NCBI GenBank assembly: GCA_964016985.1
Contig: OZ024835.1
Location: 65,618,828 to 65,682,827 of the forward strand
Reading direction: 5' to 3'
DNA length: 64,000 nucleotides
Source: Anodontia alba
Taxonomy: Eukaryota; Mollusca; Bivalvia; Lucinida; Lucinidae
The notes under the pieces are model-generated. The model was not told the DNA's origin, made no database searches, and saw nothing but the letters and a program-made list of their open reading frames with translations. Positions 8,940 through 20,900 of the stretch are shown here, one piece after another. How positions within the stretch are numbered: the stretch's first letter is position 1; every line of letters begins with the position of its first letter. Position numbers and translations under genes: made by a program.

Positions 8940-11900
8940 GTAAGCTGTCAATAATTAAAATGTGAAAGTTACAAAAAAATAATGACTTGCAGATTTTTAC
9001 TTTCAGTTTCTTGATGATGTCTGTCTTTCTGCTTTGCTGATTATTACAAAACCTGGAATGCACTGAAGGGACGAAGCGGTTAAACTGCTGCAAGTCTGAA
9101 CATGTAGATTTGATGGCCATTTCAGCAAGGGTAGCCTTATATTATATATAGCCTTTATCTGTGATTTGTTGCCAGTAATGATTCATTGATGAGTTAGAAG
9201 ACCACACAAACTGAATAAATTTATCTTTTTACCACTATAGAAGCTTAGGGCAAGGATTGAAGATTGGCTTAAGTCTCCCAAGAATTTATTTCTGACCTTT
9301 CCAAGGCGGTTCTTTCATTGTGGTATTTTTTGTTAATTGTTCGGTAATGTTTCTGTTACTGTTAGTCTTTTAACAGCTAGTCCTGTAAGTTAAGGATATA
9401 TTCACATAAGTTTGGGTAACGAGTTTCCTCCTTTTTGGAAAAGGTTTGCAAACTGTGCTTGCCATCTCAGAATCAGAAATTTTACTGGTGACATTCACAG
9501 GGATTTTTCTGGGCTGCGCCTTGTGCTAAATCACGCATCACACTAGCCAAAGGCACAAAGAAAAATATGTAGGGTGCTGAAATTGCGCGCTGAAGTTCCA
9601 AAAAGTGCATCAAAAGTTCTCATAATACGTGTTGTTAAAATCTGTTACCAATTGCGCAAGCAAATTCCACGCAAATGCGCCCGTAATCTCCGTATCATAA
9701 GCGCAATATATTTTTATTGCAGTGAATAAAGCGTTTCTATGATATCGCCTAGTGTGCTTTATTATCGCATTTAATCATAAGGTCATCCAGAACCACCCAA
9801 TCTATGTATGGCCAGACATTGATCTATTAAAAAATATATTTTAATTTACAAAACCGAAGCATTTTATCTTGATTACGTCCGTCCTTATTTTCTAGTAAGA
9901 CTCCTTTTCATGAAACAAGAAATCATCAAAGCGTCCCAAGTAAGTCAAAGTTGTTTTCGATGATGGCTTATGTTTGCTTGATGAAACCTTGAGTAATGAT
10001 TACCAAAGTGATGTTTCAAGTGTTTTGAATGAATTACTGATTGTTGTCATTAATGACTGGGATTACCATTATGACAACGTTGCATAGTTGGGTTGTTTAC
10101 TGAAAGTAATTTCTTTCCTAATTTTATTGGCAGCAAGATTTCCTTTCTGACAGTATCCCTGTCTTAGAATTTAAAATGTGAGCAGATCAGGACTACCCAA
10201 GTAGCTGTCATACACTGTAGTGCTTAGACACTAAGTCAGATGCATGGTCCATAACAGGAACACTGGGGAGTGCAATGGCAGTTTAGTGGCAGCAAGGTTT
10301 TATTTCGAACATTATCGCATATTAGTTTTTTTAAGTTGTGGAAGAAAATAAGGATAATATATCTTACTTTTTGATTAATTTATTGCTACTTCTTTTTTTG
10401 CATCTATTTAATGAAGTAAGACTAAAAATACATACTTTTAAACACTTACAAAATTCTCCAAGGAAATCCCCCTTCTTCAAGTAGAAAATTCCTAATACTT
10501 TCGAAAAAATCCCTGGTAAATTATTCCGAATCCCCTAGTAACGTATGAAAAACTAACACATGTATGTGGTAGTCTTCATGAAAATGTGGGATTGGTTAGG
10601 AATTCAGTCTCTTCTAACCCATTGTAGTCGGGAGACCCATGAAAGGGTAATTGGCAAACAGTGCAGACCCAGATCAGATGCCGCAGAACGCGGTGTCTGA
10701 TCAGGGTCTCCACTGTTTGCAAAAAGTTTAGCCATTTTTCTCTAGGAATATGTAAATCTCATCGCCGGACATACCAAAAATTGAAATTGGACTCTTCCAA
10801 TATATAGTGTGGGAGAGTCTGTTCAGTATACAATGGGTTAAGGTAGACTATATATATGGAAAGTGTTTCTAATGAGTGCTCACAACATATGTTTTTTATG
10901 GAGACGTAAAAATAGATACCTGATACCCATCTTTTCTTGAGCTATGGGAAAAGATACTCTTTCAGGGGAAGCAACTGTCAAAATGGTCTTGCCTCCCTTC
11001 TGAAAGAGGTCTAGTCCAAAATGAAAAAAATTTGCTCCCTGTGGGAAAGTAGATGGCTGGCTGGCTGGATGGCTGGATTGATGGATGGATGGATGGAATG
11101 ATGGATGGATGGAATGTTGATGGATGGATGGATGGTTGGATACCCCCTCTTATCTGGAGCTATGTACAGTTTAGTTGTTGCCTCTCTTTATCAGGCGGAT
11201 GCTTGCTTTTCCTTCGAATGGGCAGTTAAAATGGGTAGTTGGAAAGCAGTGTAGACCATGATCAGACTATTCTTTCAAGGATCTAGGTCAGCCTAAATAT
11301 TTAGGGTAAACAAATGGACATCAAATTTCATTTCTTCGCTGACAAATAAATGGCCAAAATCCATCCAAAGTCCAACGAAGATTTATTTGCCTGAAAATTT
11401 ACATTTTTCTTATTTTTCAAAGAAAACATATGTTTTGGGTACTCACAAAAGCACTTCTGTGATGCGCTTCTAATGTGTACCCACAACATGTTTTAAAGAG
11501 ACACTTCTAAAGAGTTCCCACAAAGTACATTTTCTTTGAGAAATATTGGCCAAAAATAAAATTTTGTTTGTTTGCAATGCCTACCTGCCCACCAAAATCC
11601 TCCTAAAAAATTTTTCTGACCACTTGGATCAGCATTTTGTTTTTTCTAAATGACAAATTTACTGTGCTCACTCTAATTAGTAGGACAAACAGGCCTGAGC
11701 AAATAGTGCAGACCCAGATCAGATTGCTCCAAGGAGCAGTCTGATATGGGTCTACACTGTTTGCCTTTCCACCTGCATATTTTGGATACACCATTTGTGG
11801 GAAAAATAGAGTTCTTCAAATTGTACAATGTTGTTATCTCAGCAGTATAGGTATTTACAGTGTGTAAAATTTTATGTAGAATATTGTAGTATTTGGGCTA

Positions 11901-14900
11901 TTTTTACATTTTGCAGAAAAAATAAATGGCTGACCTACCTACCCTAAGAAAAATTCATGGGTCGGCAACTGCAAACAAAGTATTTTTTACGACTGGCCTA
12001 AGAAAAAATACATTATCTGATCTGGATACGCTTATAGCTGGAGCTATGAAGTTGTCCAAGGATAAGTAAGTTGAAATCAGGGTTTTCCCTGACTCACATT
12101 TTGGCAGTTTTTACTCCCAAAGCCTTGTTCTGGACCCTCTTTAATTTTAGGGCAAGCAAGATTTATCATTATTTGGGCAGATTTGAAGCAGGTGACATTC
12201 TAAAATTCTTTTTGTTATTTTTCAGAGAAAATAAGACCTGTCATTTCATGTGAATCATTTGCTAGGCAGATGATTCACATGAAATGTCAGGTCTTATTTT
12301 CTCTGAAATAAGCATTTCAAAGTGTCATCTGCTGTAGGTGTGATTAGTGCTTTAAGAATTTACATCTTTAATACAGCAGACCCCTAAATCTTATTAAAAG
12401 ACCCCTTAACTCCACACAAGGGAGTCCCTCATTTTATGACTCGGAAAACCATGTTGAAATTCTTGTCGTCAGGGAATTGGGACAAGTTGGCATGGTAGTT
12501 TCACAGCTCTGACTTTTTCTATTACAGAAGCGAAAGAATGATGTTGGGGAAGAGAGTGAGATGTTGCCAGAAGGCTGGAACACGACTCCAAATCTCTATA
12601 TTCTACGCTACAAATCAACAGCCACTAGTGACATCTATATCCTCAAAGTCTTATCAGTTGACAACAGTCTTCTGGTACATTTCTGGGTAAGTAATCATAC
12701 TTTTTTTTTTTTTCAGAAATTACTGCGGTTTTAAGGTGAAGAGATATTGTTCAGAGAGAATCCATTCAAAATATCTCTAAGCTGCAATGTTTTATCTCCC
12801 TTTTCATAGGGAGAAGCTGCAATGTTTTACCTCTCTTTTCAAAGGGAGACTAATCCAGCAGAAGAGAATTTGCTTCCCATGTACACAGCTCTAGATAAGG
12901 TCCATTTCTCAACCAAAAAGTTTTGACAGTTTTATTTCTCCATGAAAGCATGTCATGAGAACTCAAAAGTAGAGCTGGCTAATCAGAGCTGGAAAGATAA
13001 TCGATTATCAATCCTGCCGTTGTGATCGATAATCGATTAGTAATCACTGAAGATTTGGTCATAATTTTACCTTGTCTAAGCATGACTCAAACCATTATAT
13101 TATACTTTACCGACATATTTGGCCAGATAGGCCTGAGCAAACAGTGTAGACCCAGATGAGATGCCGCAAAATGTGGTGTCTCATCAGGATCTACACAGTT
13201 TGCCATTCATTCAGCTATTTTTAGACACAACAATGGGTAGTAGATTGTACTTGTTCAAATTTTAGATAAAGTATGGTAAGGAGTTTAGGTGTCTGAATAC
13301 TAAGGGTAAATATGATAAAGTAACAGACACTGAAATTAAATAATTGATTATTCGCAAATTTGTAACAGTCATTTTTTTTATCGATCAATTAATTGATTAT
13401 CCGATTCATTGTGCCAGTCTTACTCAAAAGCATTTCAGATGAGTACCCACAACATACGTTTTCCTGCAGAAATAAGGAAATATTTACCTGATACCCACTC
13501 TGATCTAGAGCTATGTTTGTATATGCATCACACCTCAGAGGTTGATGATTTTAGAGCACATTACTTTTCTTCAAAAGTGGCCATATTTTGAAAAGGAAGG
13601 CAAATTCTATCAGGTCCAGAGATCTCCTTTGGAGTGTCCATTCACTATAGCAGCATCTAGAAATTTAGTAGGAGCAACTTCCTTGAGGAAAAGCAGCCAT
13701 CAGATGAGGTGTCCACTGTCCCGTCCCACTGGGTGGCATTGAGGATGAGGTATAGGCAGGGGTCATCCTAGGGCTTTCAGAGAGGGAGAAGTTCTGCGAC
13801 AATTTCAGGATTTTAGGGAGCAATTTTGATCCAAATTTTGGATTTCCCTATACATTCTATACATTTTCACTTCTCTCTCAGCTCAAGATAGGGAGGTCAG
13901 CCAGCTTAGGGAGACTTTTTCTCCCAAATCGCCCTCTAGGATGACCCCTGGTAGGGGATCTAGGAGCATCTCCCCTGAAAAAAACCTAGAAAAAAAAGGA
14001 AAATGCAGTTCTGTTCATTCTGTGCTCTGTTTTGATGTTGTTGTTAGCTTGGTTTGCATTTTAACCCTTAAAATGCCAAGAAAACCTGCATCTGAAAATG
14101 TTGTCTGTTCTGTTGTCTGCTGAATAGTCTTGCAAACTTTTCAAACCTGTTTTTGCATACAGACAAACAGTGTGGACCCTGATCAGACTGCTCCTAGAGG
14201 AGCAGTCTGATCTGGGTCCACTCTCATAATCTGAATACTTTCTCCTTAGCTAGAGCTATGAAGTGCTTGTCCAAGGACAAGTAAAATTAATTGAAATTTC
14301 TTACTTGTCCTCAGGGAAATGGTACAAGTTGGGCAAGTCGGGCATGGTATTTCCACAGTCCTGTCTTGATAACTATCTTGTCTAGATTGCCATGTTCAGC
14401 CTATTATATGGGAAATGAAAATGTGTTTGATTATTTAGCATATTAAGATTGATTTATGCAGTACAAAAAGTCGTTAGAAGTAAACAGCATATTGAAAAGC
14501 TGGTTCAAAACTGTGAAATTCTGAAAATTTCCCTTATAATGTAGACCCCTACATACTCTTGTTATCAATATATATATTAAGTAGGGAACATGGATGTGTG
14601 TGTGTTACATCTAGATTTCTTAACCCATTTATGCCAAGTGGGCTCTTCTACCATACATGTAGCTCTTTGGATAGGTGCATTTCATATTTTAGGGATGTCA
14701 GGTTAGATTTTATTATTATCATGTTTTTTAAAGAAATTTCTGAACAATGTAAATAGTGTAGACCCTGATCAAATGCCGCAGTCTGATCAGGGTTTACACT
14801 GTTTTCCAATGTCCCTTTTATGGGACGCTAGGCTTAAATGGGTTAATATTAGTTAATATAATGTATTTTTCTTATTTCTACATGAAATAAAAAATGTTGT

Positions 14901-17900
14901 TAGAACTCATTAAAAATGTCGTCTTGTGAAATTTTTACCCAGCATGCTAAGCATTAACAAGTTCACTCCCTCATCTGATTGCAGAAATATGATACAGATG
15001 AAGTTTACAAAACTTTACATTTCCCAGAAAAAAAAAAAAAACTTTTGACATTTCAAGTAAATTGTCTCTTTTGGAGTTTGCATGAAAGGTCAAAGCCTAT
15101 TTTCTGGAAAAAATGCCAAAAGTACTTCAGAAGTTGTCTGCTGAAATTTTTACTCAACGTGCTAAGCATTAACAAGTTTATTTTTTGCTCAACTCCATAG
15201 CGCATTTGTTCGTATGTCTCTCTGGATCTGCAGACAGACATGCTAACAATTGTGCTGTGGAGCCAGACAAAAAATAAACTTGTTAATGCTTAGATTGAAT
15301 CTCAGCTTGGCCACATAACTTCCATGGAGATTGATCACGAAATCATTTCTATGGTTATTTACCACCTTCTGCTAATTCAAGGAGGGCAGTTGTCAGTAAC
15401 TGGACAAAATATGTGTATGTACAATAAGTACTGGGTCCAATTGTTCAAAACTATGTCATTAGTTAACATATTTAAATTTTGATAATTAAATATGGCATAT
15501 ATGCTAATATTTTTGCTGAAAAAATGTGAGTAACTTTTGCATTTGCAAAAGCTACTCACATTTTTTCAGTAAAAATCACTGTGAATTAGATATTGTACTT
15601 ACTAGAACAGTTAACATTTTGAGCACTAATGAGCTCGTTAAGCTAATGATGCTTTGAACAACTGGGCCAAGATTAATTGTTTAGAGGACTGCTTACCCAG
15701 GAAAAACAATTTAGTGGGTTAACTGACCGACTCATAATGACCTTAACAGTGTTGACTGTGCTGTAAAACTTGAAACAAGTTCATTTCTTTATCTGATTTT
15801 CAGAAAGATGGTACAGATAAAGTTGCCACCATGAATATCAGAACAGAAGATCATGCTACTGGTGACTTTTCTTCCTACAAAAAGTAAGTGATATTAAGCC
15901 ATCCTTTGGTTTTCAATGCCTCTAATTACAAACCCATTTTATCCCTTTACCAAAAGATTTTTCAACATTCTGTGAAAATAATATGTATTTTTCAAAAAAA
16001 AATTTGATTAAATTTTATTTAATTTTTGAGTGCAGTTTCTGTATTTATTAATTGTTTTTTTTTTTTTAAATATTTAAATGCTTTTTCTGTATGATAAAAA
16101 ATGGACAGTTATTGAAGATTCCTCAACATTTTTTTTTTACTTTCTTAGGGCATTGAAAAGGGTGAATGAACTTGCAAAGAATTTCAAGAAAGAGGTTGTG
16201 AATGAGATTAAAGGTCCATCGAGCCCTAAAGCAGGACCATCAACAAAGCAGAGTACCTCAAGGGAGAGAGAGGATGATCCCTTAAGAGTACCACCAAGAC
16301 AGAATCCAAGACCTAGAAGAGACTGGTGAGTTTTAGCAAGTTTCTTAAAGACATACAGTCGAACCTCAATGGCTCAAACACCGATGGCTCGTATACCATG
16401 GCTAATTCAAACTCGTTTTTGAGTCCCTACGAAGTTCTTCCGATAGCTCAAGAAAACAAATAGTTAGGGAAATTTTCTTACTTTGTCGTGAAATTGTATG
16501 TTGTGTGTACTCATTAGAATTGCCTCATCGAGGTGATTCTAATGAGTACACTCAACATACAATTATTGTGTAGAAAATAAAAAAATAAAAAAATCCCTAA
16601 ATTATCGCCATTTGCTTCCTGACTTGGTACCATAATTAACCCTCAGTGGCTCGAACCACCCATGTCTCGAACAATTTTCTATGGTCCCAAAGATGTTCGA
16701 GCCATCGAAGTTCAACTGTAGTTAAAATGAGACCAAAAGTGGTACCACTCATTAATGATTTTAATGCCCCTAATTAGGCAAGAGAGATTAAAGGCTAAAG
16801 GCATGTCACAAAGTGGTGATTATGAGATTTCAGCAGGGTTGGTAAAGAGGCCTTCTGAGGGGTAATGAATATTTTGGAGGGATATTACCTATGGGTCAGA
16901 CAAGTAAGCCAGTACTAAATTCCCTTACTGGGCCTCTAGCTGTCTTAACCCTAGTTTTGCTGAACCCCGATATGTCCTTCCTTTGCAAACAGTGTAGATC
17001 TGAAGAAGCCAACTGATCTGGATCTGCACTGTTTGCCATTAAGTATAATTTCGAATTTTAAACTTCCATGTACAGATTTTAAACCTTTTATCAACAGGTA
17101 CATCTTGTCCAAATGGCAGCTGTCATGGGACAGAGCGATATTCAATAAACTACATGAAATAAAACCGGTTCTTGGTAAAAATACCATTTATCGATCATAA
17201 AGGCGAGAAGAAGTGGTTCTTACTCGTCTACGTATAGGTCATACTAGACTCACACATTCTTATCTACTCAAACGAGAAGATCAGCCATTTTGTATCAGCT
17301 GTAATGAACCTTTTATGGTGAAACACTTCCTGATTGACTGCATTGAATTCTCTCATGTGCGACGTCAATTCTTCCAAACAAATGACCCGAGATACTTATT
17401 TGAAAATGTACCTGCTGATAACATACTTGTGTTTTTAAAACACATCAACCTTTTTAACAAAGTATAACTGCTTTAATTTTTAAATTCGTTCTAGTTTTAC
17501 ATTTTATGCATTTATGACTTATCATTATAATCGTTTCACTACAGAACCATGTTAGTTCACCATTTTGACGCAAATGACCCTCATGGGTTGATGCGTCGTT
17601 AAACCCGAACTCATCATCATCATCATTGCCATTAAGTATGTGAATTTTTATCAACAATTTTGATCAAGTAATCTGATTGGCTGAAAATTAGAAATGGGTG
17701 TGGCATCTTAATTTATTCAGCAGGACAAGGGTTAAGCTTATTGACAATGTACTAGTTTTTATTATGCCAAGTCTCTTAAAGTGTATCCATTTTCCTTAAA
17801 GGTTTAATAAATAGAATTTATTCATTCTCCTATTTTAAATATGGGATTTATAAACCGAGGGAGGTAAAAAAAAAATCCGATAAACTTGTGCTTCGCACTT

Positions 17901-20900
17901 GTTTCTTTATCGGATTTTTTTTACCTCCCTCGGTTTATAAATCCCATATTTAAAATAGGAGAAATGAATAAACTGTATATTACATGCATTTCGCCGCAAT
18001 AGAGTACATCATTTAAGAGGCTTTTGTGTAAAAAAGTAGTTCCGGTTAAAGAGATTTATTTTCCCTTTCTAAGAAGAAATATTTCTTCTTAGAAAACAAG
18101 GAAAATACCAGTTTTATGTCTGGTAGAAATCATAGTATTTCTTGGTTATGCATGTAATATATTGATATATATAGAGTTAATAGGATCATAAAATGTGGCA
18201 TTTCAGTAAGTCCTATTCTTTAACAGGATCAAAAATGAAATGATTTTTTATCGTTGGCAACATTAATTCATAGATACGATAAAAAAAGCATTTCATGTCA
18301 ACAACCAGAAACTAATTGAAATTATACAGGCTGTCAGGTGCCACATTTTATGATTGTATTAATACCATATATCAATTTATCAAACCTTTCTTGGATAAAA
18401 AATGTCTATTTTTGAGGAATATGGAGCCTTTAATAAACAAAAAGTCCTGACTTGAACATCTTATGAGCTGGAATGTATGAAAACATACCTTCTGACATAT
18501 GTGTCCAACAAAGACTCAGATCAGCCGGCCCATCCATGCAGTCTAATCAGAGTATTCATTTAGTCCACTTCTGCAAGTTTTGTTACATTTTCAAGAAAAT
18601 TGACAGAAATGATCTGTTTGATAAGAAGTGCATGACTTAAAATCTTTACATCTCTCTGGGCTAATTCAGCTGGGCCCGGTTGTTCAAAGCATTGTTAACT
18701 TAACGGGCTCGTTAAGGGTCATTTCTTTAACTGTTTTAGCGAATTCAGTACACAATATACTGATATTTTTTGCTGAAAAAATGTGAGTAGCTTTTGCACT
18801 GCAAAAGCTACTCACATTTTTTCAGCAAAAAATTTCAGCATATTTGCATATCACTTGATGTAAATTTTATCGAATCGTTAACTAACAACATCGTTAGCTT
18901 TGAACAACTGGGCCCTGTTTAATAAGAAGCATATGACAAAGCTTTACATCTCTCTGGGCTAATTCAGCTGATGACTCGTGATATTTTCCTAGTCTTTCCC
19001 GGAAAATCAGATCTGGCATTTCATTCAAATTGTCTCCAATGGAGACAATTTGCAGGAAATGTCAGATCCTGTTTTCTTGGAAAAGTAGGAAAAATATTTC
19101 AGCATGTCCTCTGGTGAAAATTTTACCCTGCATGTGAAGTATTTCAAGTTGTTTTCAGTTTATTATTAACCCTTGTCTTGCTAAACCCGGATATACCCTG
19201 CATTTGCAAACAGTGTAGATCCAGATCAGTTGGCTTCTGAAGACGCCAACTGATCTGGATCTGCACTATTTGCCATTAAGTATGTGAATTTATAGCAACA
19301 ATCTGGATCAAGTAATCTGATTGGCCGAAAATTAGAAATGGGTGTGGCATCTTAATTTATTCAGCAGGACAAGGGTTAAATAAACAGGGTTACCTGCCTT
19401 TAACACATTGTCCATATAATTGTGTAAAAGGGGCACTGCAGGAGTATTCCGCAGGGGTATAAAGTGCATTGAAGGGATATTAAGGGGCACTACAGAGTAT
19501 TAAGAGACATTGCAGGGGTACTAAGGGGCACTGAATGGGGTATTAATTGGCACTGCAAGGGTATTCAGAGGCTCTACAGGGGTATTAATTGGCACTGCAA
19601 AGGTTTTAAGAGGTGCCACAGGGTATTTAGGAGCTTTACAGGGTATTAAAGGGATACTACAGGGCTATTAATGGGCACTTCAGTGGTATTAAATGGAACT
19701 ACAGGGGTATTAAAGCCTCCTGCAGGGGTATTAGTGACCTTCAGTGAAAGCTTGAGATTTTTTTTGATTTTTTTTATTTTATTAGGAATGAACCAGATGA
19801 CCCATTTTCCATTGGTCGTGGTGACCTTGACCCATTTGGCGGTGGACTAGGACGAGGAGGTGGTATGTTCTTTGACCCAATGAGGGGCGGCAGGGGTCCA
19901 AGATTTGGTATGGATCCCAGTGCTGGCTTACCTAGCAGTTTACCACCGTAAGTACGGTAAATGTTATAAAATTTTGAACACTTTATTTCATACATTTTGG
20001 GCCTAAATTTTGCTTTTAATGCAGTTGTTTCTTAAAATGCTTAAATGGTCTGCACTATTTGCATATGCCAATTTGTCAGACATTTTGGTGTACGAAATTT
20101 TAGGAAGTTAACCATATTATCATAGTATAGGAACTACACATGCTATAATTATAAAGGATTAGTTAAATTGTAGCTCCAGATAAAAAGGGCTATCCAGAAA
20201 ATTTTGTTTTTTTCTTATTTCTCCACAAAAATGTGTTGTGGGTACTCATTAGAAGTGCCTCGACAAGGTGCTTCTAATGAGTACCCCAAGTTTTTTTGAT
20301 GGAGTCTCCTTTCCACTGATTCAAGAAGGGCAGTTGTCAATTTCTAGCAAAAGAATGTGCACAATACTGGTTAACTGCCCAGAGGACTAAGCCTGCCCAG
20401 TAAAATTGTGGTCAGGTAAACTGACCATGCTCAACATGACCCCAGTGGGATGACTAGGCTGTAAAACCATCTACACGAACAAACAAATAAAGGATTAGTT
20501 AAGTTGTAGCTCCAAGTAAAAAGGGTATCTAGATAGTATTTTTTCTTATTTCTCCACAAAAACATATGTTGTGGATACTCATTAGAAGTGCCTCGGCAAG
20601 GTGCTTCTAATGAGTACCCACAAGTTTTTTATGGAGTCTCCCTTCCGCTGATTCAAGAAGGGCAATTGTCAGTTTCTGTTGAAAGAATGTGCACAATACT
20701 GGTTAACTGCTTTGAGGATTAAGCCTGCCCAGTAAAACAGTGGTCAGGCAAACTGACCGTGCTCAACATGACCCCAGTAGGTTGACTGGGCAGTAAAACT
20801 GCAACACAAACGAACAAATGTTGGATTAGTTAAGTCGTAGCTCTAAATAAAAAGGGTATCTAGATAATATTTTTTCTTATTTCTCCACAAAAACATACGC

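Noticed and set aside
9498..10515. Autonomous hAT transposon
   Set aside because: Terminal CAGGG motifs are present, but there is no transposase reading frame and no convincing 8-bp duplication, so only a tentative non-autonomous element is listed.
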